64,000 nucleotides of DNA from Darwinibacter acetoxidans_A (GCA_041936745.1 JBHGWS010000001.1:4533-68532), one strand, 5' to 3'; shown: positions 26,745-35,580, counted from the first letter of the stretch. The notes: generated by a model from the letters alone, not told the origin. Program-made: numbers and translations.

Positions 26745-28937
26745 GTGAAACGCAAAAATGAGAGTTGGGTCCGGAAATTCCGGGATCTGATAGTGGAAAA
26801 AACATCGGTACGGCAGTGGCTTTTAGGTGTTGGCATAATTTTAGCCGTTTTAGCCATACTGCTTTTTAATTTTTTTTCCACTAATATCAGTGTGGAAGTA
26901 GGCCAAGTCGCAAAAAAAGACCTGGCTGCCCCGCACACGGCCGTCAACGAGAGAAAGACAGCCGCTTTGAAAGAAGAAGCGGAACGGCAGGTTCTTTTGG
27001 AAGTAACGGAAGATCCTGATTACTACGATATAAATGAATCAGTTGTCTTAAAGGTGGAAGAAGACCTGATTGGAATTTTCAACCTGCTCCGTTTGAGCAC
27101 TGCAACAGGTTTGCCTGTTCAAAACGGAGAAGGCGGCGAAACTGAGGGGGACGGCGAGCCAGAAGCCCCCTTAACTATTTCTGAAGTGGACAGGCGTTTA
27201 ATCAGGGATTGGAAAATAGAAATTCCCGATTCGATCTTAAAGGCCGTCAGCGAACTCAGCCTCTCCGAATTCGATCATTTCGCCCAAACCGTTACCGATC
27301 TGGTTTTGAAAACCATGGATGAGCGGATCAGTGAAGATGGGTTGCGCGATGCCAGGGATGAGTTCGAGATGAGAGTACGGGAGCAAAAACTTGCCTCCAG
27401 CTTAATCCAAGGGGCGACAATTATCGGCCGCCATTTAATTGAACCAAACCTGGTTTTGAATACGGAAAAAGTCAATAAAGCGAGGCAGGCCGCCGTTGAA
27501 TCCGTGGAACCTGTTTTAATTATGCAGGGTGAAATCATTGTCCGCCAGGGCGATGTTGTCAGGGCTGAACATGTGGAGATTTTAAGCGATGTCGGTTTAA
27601 TTAAAACGGGGCCCGATTACCCGGTGCTTTTAGGCCTAGTCTTACTTGTCGGTGCATTGACGGGTGTCTTCGGCACTTTCCTTTACCAAAACCGCCTGGA
27701 TATTTTACAAAACGAACGCCTTTTAGCTTTAGTCGGTTCGGTGATTTTAGTTATGCTCTTTTTAGGCAAACTGTTTACCATGATCGGCTGGGCCCAGGCG
27801 CCTTTTTTGCACCCTTCCGCTTTAACGGGCCTGCTTCTAACTCTTTTAATCGATTCACACGTGGCGGGCATGGCAACTTTCGTTTTAGCCGTCCTTTTAG
27901 CTGTGATTAACGATTTCAGCTGGTCCATCGGCATCTTGTCCCTGATCAGCGGCCTAACGGCGGTCTTAAGCGTCTCTAAAGTCAGCCAGCGGGGGGATTT
28001 GATGCGGGCAGGCTTTATTGTGGGCGGGGTTAACTTTTTAACCATGGTCACCTTAGGCCTGGTGGCCAAAGAGAGGGCGTTAATTATTCACAGCTACTTG
28101 GGCCTTTTAAGCGGTGTCTTGGCTTCTGTTGTGGCTATAGGCATTCTGCCCTATTTGGAGAGCGTCTTTAAAATTACATCAAGTATCCGCCTGTTGGAGC
28201 TGTCTAATCCCAACCATCCTCTGCTGCGCAGGTTGATGCTGGAAGCGCCCGGTACCTACCACCACAGTATCTTAGTGGGGAATTTGGCGGAAGCGGCTGC
28301 GGAAGCAGTCGGCGCGGATGGGCTTTTGGCCCGGGTCGGTTCTCATTACCACGATATCGGTAAACTGAAACGGCCTTACTTTTTCGTTGAAAACCAGGTG
28401 GCCGGGGAAAACCCCCATGATAAGATTGCCCCTTCGCTGTCTACTTTGATTATCACTTCGCATGTGAAAGACGGCTTAGAGCTGGCTCACGATTTTAAGC
28501 TGCCTGAACTGGTAACGCAGTTTATTGCCCAGCACCACGGCACTGATTTAGTGCGCTATTTTTACCATCGGGCTTCGGAAGCCAACGAAGATGGGTCAGT
28601 GGAGGAAAAAGACTTCCGCTACCCCGGGCCCAAACCCCAGACCAAAGAGGTGGCCATTGTTTCGCTTGCCGATGCCACTGAAGCCGCCGTCCGGTCTTTA
28701 TCCAAGCCCAACCCGGGTAAAATAGAGGGTTTAGTGCGCAAGATCATCAAGGATCGGCTCAACAGCGGTGAGCTGGACGAAAGCGATCTTACTTTTCAAG
28801 ACTTGGATAAGATAGCTGCTGCATTCGTTAAGGTCATCGTGGGCATGTTTCATTCCCGGGTCGAATATCCGGAGCAGATCACTAAAGAAGACATTGAAGG
28901 GAAGCGGGCGCGCAATGCAGGTGGTAATAAGAAATGA
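26745..28937 (+). CDS. pgpH: 7TM-HD c-di-AMP phosphodiesterase (PgpH)
   Basis: A 730-residue membrane phosphodiesterase of the YqfF/PgpH family that degrades the second messenger c-di-AMP. Layout: first membrane helix (about 28-48), extracellular 7TMR-HDED domain (to about 285), seven membrane helices (about 290-480), and a cytoplasmic HD domain with TYHHSILVGNLAEAAAE and SHYHDIGKLKRPYFF near residue 540. The metal ligands HH, HD and the later QHHGTDLVRYFYH are present. GTG start after GGGGGAG. Overlaps ybeY by 23 bases. Confidence 0.95.
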   Translation: MKRKNESWVRKFRDLIVEKTSVRQWLLGVGIILAVLAILLFNFFSTNISVEVGQVAKKDLAAPHTAVNERKTAALKEEAERQVLLEVTEDPDYYDINESVVLKVEEDLIGIFNLLRLSTATGLPVQNGEGGETEGDGEPEAPLTISEVDRRLIRDWKIEIPDSILKAVSELSLSEFDHFAQTVTDLVLKTMDERISEDGLRDARDEFEMRVREQKLASSLIQGATIIGRHLIEPNLVLNTEKVNKARQAAVESVEPVLIMQGEIIVRQGDVVRAEHVEILSDVGLIKTGPDYPVLLGLVLLVGALTGVFGTFLYQNRLDILQNERLLALVGSVILVMLFLGKLFTMIGWAQAPFLHPSALTGLLLTLLIDSHVAGMATFVLAVLLAVINDFSWSIGILSLISGLTAVLSVSKVSQRGDLMRAGFIVGGVNFLTMVTLGLVAKERALIIHSYLGLLSGVLASVVAIGILPYLESVFKITSSIRLLELSNPNHPLLRRLMLEAPGTYHHSILVGNLAEAAAEAVGADGLLARVGSHYHDIGKLKRPYFFVENQVAGENPHDKIAPSLSTLIITSHVKDGLELAHDFKLPELVTQFIAQHHGTDLVRYFYHRASEANEDGSVEEKDFRYPGPKPQTKEVAIVSLADATEAAVRSLSKPNPGKIEGLVRKIIKDRLNSGELDESDLTFQDLDKIAAAFVKVIVGMFHSRVEYPEQITKEDIEGKRARNAGGNKK

Positions 28938-29376
28938 GCAGGCCGAATATCCCATGGAGGAATATGAAGCCCTGCTCACGAAGTCCTTTCAGGTACTGAA
29001 GGCCCTAGAAGGCTTAGAGGGCCCCATTGAAGTCAGCATTCTTTTTGTAACTGAAGAGGCAATGCAGAGCCTCAACCGCAGGTATCGCGGGATCGATGAG
29101 CCTACCGATGTTCTTTCTTTCCCCCAGGAAGGGGACGCTGACTTTTTCCCCAACGTCGGCCTGCCCCGCAATTTGGGGGACATTGTCATTTCCCCCAAGA
29201 GAGCTTACGGGCAGGCGGCGGAATTTGGCCACAGCGTCAAGCGGGAAATCACTTATTTAGCCGTACACGGCCTACTGCATCTGCTCGGTTACGAACACGA
29301 TACGCGGGAAAAACAGGCCCGGATGCGCAGCCGGGAAGAGGCGGTATTACGGGACTTGGATTTGGGGAGAGGTTGA
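28915..29376 (+). CDS. ybeY: Endoribonuclease YbeY
   Basis: A 153-residue zinc RNase acting in 16S rRNA maturation and ribosome quality control. The zinc motif HGLLHLLGYEHD (family HGxLHLxGYDH) lies near residue 120; DVLSFP and LGDIVIS are also family marks. ATG 28915 lies inside the end of pgpH and is chosen over TTG 28894. Near phoH, its usual partner. Confidence 0.95.
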   Translation: MQVVIRNEQAEYPMEEYEALLTKSFQVLKALEGLEGPIEVSILFVTEEAMQSLNRRYRGIDEPTDVLSFPQEGDADFFPNVGLPRNLGDIVISPKRAYGQAAEFGHSVKREITYLAVHGLLHLLGYEHDTREKQARMRSREEAVLRDLDLGRG

Positions 29377-29378
29377 GA

Positions 29379-30071
29379 TTGAAAAAGCGGCCTGTTTATG
29401 CCAGTTTTAATGATGCCTTACAGGGCGTTATGTATGTGGTGCGCACGCAGCGGAATATGAGAGTGCATTTAATGACCGGCCTGCTTGTAGTAATTTTGGC
29501 TACAGCTTTAGGCGTCCCCCGCGTTGAGCTGATGATTCTTCTTTTAACTGTGGGCGCTGTGTTTATTGCGGAAGTAATCAACACGGCCGTGGAGGAAATT
29601 GTGAATTTAGTTACCGCTGAATATCATCCTTTGGCGGCGGTGGCGAAAAACGTAGCGGCGGGGGCAGTCCTCATAGCCGCACTTATTGCTGTCTGTATCG
29701 GTTACTTGGTCTTTATTGATTATTTCTTAAAATTTGATTCCTCAATTTTCCGCCGGGCCATCCCTGTGCGCTACTTGATTATCATGACGATCATTACAGT
29801 TATCTTTGTAATTGTGAGCTTAAAGGCCCGCACGGGCAGGGGCGAACTGCTGCGGGGCGGGATGCCTTCGGGCCATACTGCAGTAGCCTTTGTGTTGGCT
29901 GCGGCCATCTGGCAGACAAGCCGGGGCTGGCCTGTGGTGGCCGGGTTTGTCTTAGCGGGTTTGGTCGCCCAAAGCAGGGTGGAAGGGAAAATACATAATT
30001 GGTGGGAAGTAGCCGCGGGGGCCTTAATCGGCGGCCTAATCACCTTTATTTTATTCCAGTTGAAAGCTTAG
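29379..30071 (+). CDS. dgkA: DgkA-type kinase fused to PAP2 phosphatase
   Basis: A 230-residue two-domain membrane protein. The first half (about 1-118) is a DgkA-family lipid kinase; in Gram-positives this phosphorylates undecaprenol. It has the EVINTAVEEIVNLV signature near residue 65 and three membrane helices. The second half (about 125-230) is a PAP2 phosphatase: Lys/Arg-rich motif around KARTGRGELLRG, PSGHTA at about 163-168, and SRVEGKIHNWWE at about 199-210, where the usual final Asp is Glu. The pairing suggests both making and removing phosphate on the same lipid carrier. Start is TTG 29379, 6 bases after GGGGAGAGG; TTG 29373 has no spacing. Confidence 0.85.
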   Translation: MKKRPVYASFNDALQGVMYVVRTQRNMRVHLMTGLLVVILATALGVPRVELMILLLTVGAVFIAEVINTAVEEIVNLVTAEYHPLAAVAKNVAAGAVLIAALIAVCIGYLVFIDYFLKFDSSIFRRAIPVRYLIIMTIITVIFVIVSLKARTGRGELLRGGMPSGHTAVAFVLAAAIWQTSRGWPVVAGFVLAGLVAQSRVEGKIHNWWEVAAGALIGGLITFILFQLKA

Positions 30072-30082
30072 GAGGGTTGGGT

Positions 30083-30493
30083 ATGAGTGGGCGGGAATTA
30101 TTAGAAGAAGCCATAAAAGCCAGAGAGCGCGCTTATGTCCCTTATTCTGATTTTAAAGTGGGAGCCGCGGTGCTGACAAAAGGGGGCAAGGTTTTTACCG
30201 GCTGCAATATTGAAAATGCCGCCTTCGGCCCGACTATTTGTGCTGAAAGGACTGCCATCTTCAAAGCCGTCTCCGAAGGTTACCGAGAGTTCCGGGCTTT
30301 AGCTGTGGTTACGGCTACCCCTAACCCGGCCAGCCCCTGCGGAGTCTGCCGGCAGGTTATCGCTGAATTTTTTCAGGCCGACACCCCAATTTACTTAGGG
30401 AACTTACAAGGGGATCTTGTGAAAAGCAATATTGAAAAACTGCTGCCGGGGGCCTTTGGCGCTCGTGATTTGGCACAAAAAGGTGAGGTTTAA
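30083..30493 (+). CDS. cdd: Cytidine deaminase
   Basis: A 136-residue zinc enzyme converting cytidine and deoxycytidine to the uridine forms for salvage. Substrate motif GCNIENAAFGPTICAERTAIF near residue 55 contains the zinc Cys and catalytic Glu; the second zinc motif is PCGVCRQ near 88. ATG 30083 follows GGAGGG; the frame is open further upstream only as overlap with the dgkA gene. Between dgkA and era, as in many Bacillota. Confidence 0.96.
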   Translation: MSGRELLEEAIKARERAYVPYSDFKVGAAVLTKGGKVFTGCNIENAAFGPTICAERTAIFKAVSEGYREFRALAVVTATPNPASPCGVCRQVIAEFFQADTPIYLGNLQGDLVKSNIEKLLPGAFGARDLAQKGEV

Positions 30494-30494
30494 G

Positions 30495-31379
30495 ATGGGC
30501 TTTAAATCGGGGTTTGTGGCAGTCGTAGGGCGGCCTAACGTAGGGAAATCAACGCTTTTAAATGCCCTGATCGGTGAAAAAGTGGTGATTGTCTCCGATA
30601 AACCGCAGACGACACGCAATACCGTCAGATGTGTTTTGACAACTGACTCGGCGCAGATCGTCTTTTTAGATACACCGGGCCTGCACAAGCCCCTGCACAG
30701 ATTGGGCGAATACATGGTGCAGAGCACTTTTAGGGCTCTATCCGAGGTGGATCTTGTCTTGTGGCTCGTGGAAATGGGCAATTGGACCAGGACAGATGAA
30801 CATATCGTAGCTGAATTAGCCCATGTGGAAGTGCCTATTATTTTGGTTTTGAGCAAAGCCGATCTGGTGGCTTCCGAGGAGCACGAGGCTTTCCGGGAGT
30901 TCGTGGAAGAAAAACGGGAGTTTGCCGCGGCAGTAGCTGTTTCCGCCCGGGAAGGGACTAATTTAGCGCTCTTAACCGAGATGATCGTGGCCGGGCTGGA
31001 AGAAGGGCCCCAGTATTATCCCGCAGATTGGCTCACAGATCACCCGGAGCGTTTTATTATCGCCGAATACATCAGAGAAGAACTCCTGCGGCGCACGGAA
31101 GAAGAGATACCTTATTCTTTAGCCGTCGGCGTCGACAAGATCGAGGAGGACCCCGAACAGAGTTTAATGCGCATTTGGGCGACAATTTACGTGGAAAGAG
31201 AATCGCAAAAGGGTATTGTCATCGGTAAAAAAGGCCAACTTTTAAAAGCAGTGGGCACGGGGGCCCGCAGGCAGATGGAAAAACTTCTGGGTGTGCAGGT
31301 TTACCTCAATTTGTGGGTCAAGGTCAAAAGAGACTGGCGCAACAAACCGGGGGCACTGCGGGAATTTGGTTACGAGTAA
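30495..31379 (+). CDS. era: GTPase Era
   Basis: A 294-residue essential GTPase that binds 16S rRNA near its 3' end. G1 GRPNVGKST (about 12-20), G2/switch KPQTTRNTVR, G3 DTPG, and a C-terminal KH domain with IYVERESQKGIVIGKKG near residue 235. The G4 motif reads SKAD (in VLVLSKADLV) instead of the usual NKxD. GAGG lies 6 bases before ATG 30495, just past the cdd stop. The stop codon borders a candidate sigma-I promoter. Confidence 0.95.
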   Translation: MGFKSGFVAVVGRPNVGKSTLLNALIGEKVVIVSDKPQTTRNTVRCVLTTDSAQIVFLDTPGLHKPLHRLGEYMVQSTFRALSEVDLVLWLVEMGNWTRTDEHIVAELAHVEVPIILVLSKADLVASEEHEAFREFVEEKREFAAAVAVSAREGTNLALLTEMIVAGLEEGPQYYPADWLTDHPERFIIAEYIREELLRRTEEEIPYSLAVGVDKIEEDPEQSLMRIWATIYVERESQKGIVIGKKGQLLKAVGTGARRQMEKLLGVQVYLNLWVKVKRDWRNKPGALREFGYE

Positions 31380-31407
31380 CACCCTCAAATTAAATTTGAC
31401 CGGCGAA
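31379..31407 (+). promoter_or_regulatory. Candidate sigma-I promoter of sigI
   Basis: CACCCTC (31380-31386), 17 bases including an A/T-rich tract (AAATTAAATTT), then CGAA (31404-31407). Sigma-I promoters in Bacillus and Clostridium have a C-rich -35 and a CGAA-type -10. The predicted start lies just before the GGGAGG ribosome site, so the leader would be very short. No other promoter is visible here. Confidence 0.4.
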
Positions 31408-31429
31408 AGCTTTGAAGGGAGGTCCGGTT

Positions 31430-32176
31430 ATGACTACACATGCAGCTCAACAACAAAACGAGCAGATGGAATTAGCCGAACTGATAGATGCTGCCCAAAA
31501 TGGGGACAAGCTGGCCCGGGAGAAGGTGCTGCGGGATTACCGCCCTTTTTTTCTCCGGGTAGCGTCTCAATCGTGCCATAAATATTTGGTGTTGGGTAGG
31601 GATGACGAAGCAAGTATTGCCATGATTGCATTTAATGAGGCCATAGATTCATATAATAGTGATGGGGGAGCATCGTTTCTCAGTTTCGCCGAAATAGTCA
31701 TTAAGCGCCGCATGGTCGATTATTTCCGCAGGCAGTCCCGGCGGCGGGATGAAATTCCTCTCTCAACTTTTCAAACAGAAGAACAAGAAGACGGCGTAAT
31801 TCAGAAAATAGAGTCGAAAGAAGCTTTCGCAGTTCTGCAGATCCAAGAAGAAGCGGAGGAGCGGAGGGAAGAGATCTTTAGGTTGGATCAACTCCTGCGC
31901 CATTACGGGATTAGGTTTGCTGAGCTTGTCAAAATTTCGCCGAAACATCAAGATGCCAGGGACAGAGCCCTGAAGGTGGCCCGAATCTTAGTGGCTGAGC
32001 CTCATTTACTGGCTTACCTGACCAGCAGAAAGGTGCTGCCTTTAAAAGAGTTGGAAGGAAAGGTTGAAGTCAGCCGTAAAACTTTGGAGCGGCAGAGAAA
32101 ATACATAATCACCTTAGCCTTGGTTTTAATGGGAGATTTTTATCATCTCCAAGAGTATTTAAACAGGCCGGTGTGA
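31430..32176 (+). CDS. sigI: RNA polymerase sigma factor SigI
   Basis: A 248-residue sigma-70-type factor of the SigI family. Region 2 is visible (IDAAQNGDKLAREKVLRDY, ASIAMIAFNEAIDSYN, FLSFAEIVIKRRMVDYFRRQ), followed by the SigI-specific C-terminal part ending KVEVSRKTLERQRKYIITLAL. SigI factors respond to heat, envelope stress or, in cellulolytic clostridia, outside polysaccharides, and are held by the RsgI anti-sigma factor encoded next. ATG 31430 lies 7 bases after GGGAGG. Confidence 0.92.
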   Translation: MTTHAAQQQNEQMELAELIDAAQNGDKLAREKVLRDYRPFFLRVASQSCHKYLVLGRDDEASIAMIAFNEAIDSYNSDGGASFLSFAEIVIKRRMVDYFRRQSRRRDEIPLSTFQTEEQEDGVIQKIESKEAFAVLQIQEEAEERREEIFRLDQLLRHYGIRFAELVKISPKHQDARDRALKVARILVAEPHLLAYLTSRKVLPLKELEGKVEVSRKTLERQRKYIITLALVLMGDFYHLQEYLNRPV

Positions 32177-32191
32177 AAAGGGGGGACCAGT

Positions 32192-33073
32192 GTGAGGAAT
32201 AAAGGGGTTGTTGTGGAGATCGCTCCCGAGGGGAAAGTGATCATCATGACCTCTGGGGGAGAATTTCGGGAGGTTCCGTTTAGAAAACATGTACACGTTG
32301 GGCAGGAAATTCGCTACTCGCCCCGAAAAAAGCGTTTAAATATTTGGCAGCTCGGTTTAGCTGCCACATTATTCCTGGCTTTGGTTGGTACTTGGCCGCT
32401 GCTTACGGAAAAACTTGTGCCCGGCGAAGCGGCTTTTGTCCTGACCTTGGATCTTAACCCCAGCCTGGAGCTTCAAATCAGCACAAAGCAGCGGGTTTTG
32501 GCGGCGGAAGGACTCAACCGGGACGGGAAAGAATTTCTCGCCCATTTGGATATTACGGGCCTTGAACTGGAGCCCGCTTTGGCTCAAATTACCGCAGAAG
32601 CCAGAAAAAGGGGCCACCTTAAGCAGGGGCGGGATCATGTTTTTGTCACTGTTGCCGCGCTTGACGGGGAAAAACCTACGGCTCGGGTTAAGATGGCAGA
32701 AGCCGATCAATACAATGATTTGGAACAAACCGTCCACGATGCTTTCCGGACGATTGGCTCAGCTCAGGTAAAAATCTGGCGGGTTCCGCGCAAACTGCAG
32801 ACGGAAGCAAAATTGGCCGGCATTACACCGGGCCGTTATGTAGTGATCCAGGCGCCGCTGCAGCGGATCGAAACCAGATTAACCATGCGCGATGCTCAGC
32901 CGACAAAGCAGGCAGCCGCCATTCCAATCGGCGAAAGAAATCAGCCGCGGCAGATTTCTTTAAAGCCCGCTGAAAGGGCACAGGCCTCTTTGACGGCCAT
33001 GCGGGTAGCCGGGGCTTTAGATGTGGATTTCGGTGCCGGCTCGGGGAAAGGAGATTTTAGATTTTACGAATGA
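32192..33073 (+). CDS. rsgI: Anti-sigma-I factor RsgI
   Basis: A 293-residue single-pass membrane protein. The N-terminal RsgI domain (about 1-50, KGVVVEIAPEGKVIIMTSGG) holds sigma-I in the cytoplasm. A membrane helix follows (about 52-72), then a periplasmic-type domain opening with FVLTLDLNPSLELQI, the segment that undergoes self-cleavage in studied RsgI proteins. The C-terminal ~80 residues are Ala/Gln-rich without a carbohydrate-binding or sensor module. It overlaps queA by 4 bases. Confidence 0.9.
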   Translation: MRNKGVVVEIAPEGKVIIMTSGGEFREVPFRKHVHVGQEIRYSPRKKRLNIWQLGLAATLFLALVGTWPLLTEKLVPGEAAFVLTLDLNPSLELQISTKQRVLAAEGLNRDGKEFLAHLDITGLELEPALAQITAEARKRGHLKQGRDHVFVTVAALDGEKPTARVKMAEADQYNDLEQTVHDAFRTIGSAQVKIWRVPRKLQTEAKLAGITPGRYVVIQAPLQRIETRLTMRDAQPTKQAAAIPIGERNQPRQISLKPAERAQASLTAMRVAGALDVDFGAGSGKGDFRFYE

Positions 33074-34092
33074 AAACAGCAGACTTTGATTTTTCCCTGC
33101 CCCAGGAACTGATCGCACAAACGCCCGCGGCCAAAAGGGATCATTCCCGCCTGCTTGTGGTCAAAAAAAATTCACTGGCATTCAAAGATTGTTCTTTCAA
33201 GCAGTTTATCGATTATCTCAAGCCGGCTGATGTGGTTGTCCTTAACGATACTAAAGTTTTGCCGGCGCGGCTTTTTGGCCGTAATTCCACAAATTCGCAA
33301 CCTGTGGAGATCCTGCTTCTGCGGCCGCAGGCAGGAAGCCGCTGGGAGGTTTTGGTCAAACCGGGCAAGCGGGCCAGGGTTGGCGCAGAGATTATATTTT
33401 CAGCCGAATTAAAATGCCGAGTTTTAGAAATCACCCCGGCGGGCGGGCGCTTGGTGGATTTTGCCTGCTCGGGGGATTTTACTGAAATTTTAGCCCGGTT
33501 GGGGACCACACCCCTGCCCCCGTATATTCAGGAAGAACTTAAGGACCCCAATCGTTATCAGACAATTTATGCTAAAAACCCCGGTTCCGCAGCGGCTCCC
33601 ACCGCGGGGCTGCATTTTACAGAGGAATTTTTGGGGCAGATTAAGGCGCAGGGGACAGCCATCGCGCCTTTAACTTTGCACATCGGCTTGGGCACTTTCC
33701 GGCCGGTGCGGGTCGAGAACGTGGCGGATCACATTATGCACGAAGAGTTTTACCGGCTGGCGCCGGCAAGTGCCTCTTTGATCAACCGCAGGAAAAAAGC
33801 GGGCGGCCGCATCTTCGCCATCGGTACAACCAGCGTGCGCGTTTTGGAAACGCTGGCCCAAGAAGACGGCTCCGTTTCGCCCGGGTCCGGTTGGACCAAC
33901 GCCTTTATTTATCCCGGTTACCGGTTTAAAGCCGTCGATGCCCTGCTGACCAACTTTCATTTGCCGCAGTCCAGCCTTTTGATGCTGGCCGCGGCCTTTG
34001 CCGGGCATCAGACTATTATGGCGGCCTATCGGCATGCCGTTAGTGAGCGTTACCGATTTTTCAGCTTCGGTGACGCCATGTTATTGTTATAA
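33070..34092 (+). CDS. queA: S-adenosylmethionine:tRNA ribosyltransferase-isomerase QueA
   Basis: QueA transfers the ribosyl part of SAM to preQ1 in tRNA, giving epoxyqueuosine. The 340-residue product has FDFSLPQELIAQTPAAKRDHSR, VVLNDTKVLPARLFG, GSAAAPTAGLHFTEE and IGTTSVRVLET, all family signatures. Full length. Co-translated with rsgI (ATGA overlap) and followed by tgt; together they make the queuosine pathway steps on tRNA. Confidence 0.96.
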   Translation: MKTADFDFSLPQELIAQTPAAKRDHSRLLVVKKNSLAFKDCSFKQFIDYLKPADVVVLNDTKVLPARLFGRNSTNSQPVEILLLRPQAGSRWEVLVKPGKRARVGAEIIFSAELKCRVLEITPAGGRLVDFACSGDFTEILARLGTTPLPPYIQEELKDPNRYQTIYAKNPGSAAAPTAGLHFTEEFLGQIKAQGTAIAPLTLHIGLGTFRPVRVENVADHIMHEEFYRLAPASASLINRRKKAGGRIFAIGTTSVRVLETLAQEDGSVSPGSGWTNAFIYPGYRFKAVDALLTNFHLPQSSLLMLAAAFAGHQTIMAAYRHAVSERYRFFSFGDAMLLL

Positions 34093-34108
34093 AGGGGGGC
34101 CTTTGCCT

Positions 34109-35218
34109 TTGCATTTTACGATCACGAAAAAATCCGAGGATACCCGGGCACGCTTAGGGGAACTTAAAACAGCTCACGGGGTTGTCAAAACCCCTGTCTT
34201 TATGCCGGTGGGTACTCAAGCTACGGTTAAAACCATGACACCGGGGGAACTTCAGGAACTGGGCGTGGAGGTTGTTTTGAGCAACACTTACCATCTTTAC
34301 CTCAGGCCGGGGAGCGACTTGGTGGCCGAAGCGGGCGGCCTGCATGCTTTTATGAATTGGCAGCGGCCGATCTTAACTGACAGCGGCGGTTTTCAAGTCT
34401 TCAGCTTAGGCGATCTGCGGACGATTTCCGAAGAAGGGGTGGAGTTCCGCTCCCATTTAGATGGTTCCAAACACTTCATCAGCCCGGAAAAGTCGGTGCA
34501 GATTCAAATGGAGCTGGGCGCTGACATTATTATGGCCTTTGACGAATGTGCCCCGTATCCCGCGGATTATGAATATGTGAAAAACTCAAAGGATCTGACG
34601 ACCAGGTGGGCTAAAAGATGCCAAGAAGCCCACACCAGAGAGGATCAGGCCTTATTTGGCATAGTCCAGGGGGGCATGTATAAAGATCTGCGGCGCCAAA
34701 GTGCCCGCGAGCTCATCGATCTTGATTTTCCCGGTTACGGGATAGGCGGGCTCAGTGTCGGTGAACCTAAAGAAATAATGTATGAAGTTTTGGAAGATCT
34801 GATCCCAGTGATGCCGGAGGCGAAACCGCGTTATTTAATGGGGGTTGGTTCGCCTGACTGCCTCATCGAAGGTGTGATCAGGGGAATAGATATGTTTGAT
34901 TGTGTTTGGCCCACCAGGCTTGCCCGCCACGGCACAGTCATAACTAAAGACGGCAACCTGCCTGTGCGCAATTTACCCTACGCCCGGGATTTTAAGCCTT
35001 TAGAAGCGGGCTGTACCTGTTATGCCTGTCAAAATTTCAGCCGGGCGTACATTAGGCATCTGCTGAAAGCGAATGAAGTTTTGGGGATTAGGCTGACCAC
35101 AATCCACAATATTGCCTTTTTAATGCGCTTGATGAAGGACATCAGGCAGGCCATTGAGTCGGGCAGCCTGTGGGAGTTTCGCAGGGAGTTTTTATCCCGC
35201 TATCGGGGAGAAAAATAA
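34109..35218 (+). CDS. tgt: Queuine/preQ1 tRNA-guanine transglycosylase
   Basis: Tgt exchanges guanine-34 for preQ1 in GUN-anticodon tRNAs. The 369-residue product has VFMPVGTQATVKTMTP, catalytic LTDSGGFQVFSL (Asp near 90), FDECAPYPADYEYV, and zinc site CTCYACQNFSRAYIRHL. TTG 34109 is 9 bases after a GGGGGG run; TTG 34103 is an alternative. The frame is open upstream only by overlap with queA. Natural order queA-tgt-yajC-secD-secF. Confidence 0.96.
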   Translation: MHFTITKKSEDTRARLGELKTAHGVVKTPVFMPVGTQATVKTMTPGELQELGVEVVLSNTYHLYLRPGSDLVAEAGGLHAFMNWQRPILTDSGGFQVFSLGDLRTISEEGVEFRSHLDGSKHFISPEKSVQIQMELGADIIMAFDECAPYPADYEYVKNSKDLTTRWAKRCQEAHTREDQALFGIVQGGMYKDLRRQSARELIDLDFPGYGIGGLSVGEPKEIMYEVLEDLIPVMPEAKPRYLMGVGSPDCLIEGVIRGIDMFDCVWPTRLARHGTVITKDGNLPVRNLPYARDFKPLEAGCTCYACQNFSRAYIRHLLKANEVLGIRLTTIHNIAFLMRLMKDIRQAIESGSLWEFRREFLSRYRGEK

Positions 35219-35281
35219 AGGATCTGGTGCAGCCGGGTAGAAAACATGTAGAGTAGTTTCTTACTGAAGGGGGTGAAGGTT

Positions 35282-35569
35282 ATGTTTTTGCAAGCCGAAG
35301 TTCCGGCAGCGCAGGGGTTATTGGGCATGCTGATGCCTTTTGTCCTGATCGCTGTGGTCTTTTATTTTATGATTATACGGCCGCAACAAAAACAGCAGAG
35401 GCAGAGGAAGGAAATGCTTGATGCGTTAAAAAAGGGCGATCAAGTAGTGACGGTTGGTGGAATTTACGGAGAATTACGAGCCCTGAAAGAGGATTACGTG
35501 ACCCTGAAGATTGCGGACCAAATGGAAATCAAAGTGTCCCGCAGCGGAATCAGCCATGTGGTTGAGTAG
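35282..35569 (+). CDS. yajC: Preprotein translocase subunit YajC
   Basis: A 95-residue protein with one N-terminal helix (VLIAVVFYFMIIRPQQKQQ) and a soluble tail with LKKGDQVVTVGGIYG. YajC associates with SecDF and the Sec channel. ATG 35282 follows AGGGGGTGA at 5 bases; GTG 35273 is less likely. A structured terminator region follows, separating it from the three extra genes before secD. Confidence 0.94.
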   Translation: MFLQAEVPAAQGLLGMLMPFVLIAVVFYFMIIRPQQKQQRQRKEMLDALKKGDQVVTVGGIYGELRALKEDYVTLKIADQMEIKVSRSGISHVVE

Positions 35570-35580
35570 TCGAGTTGACT

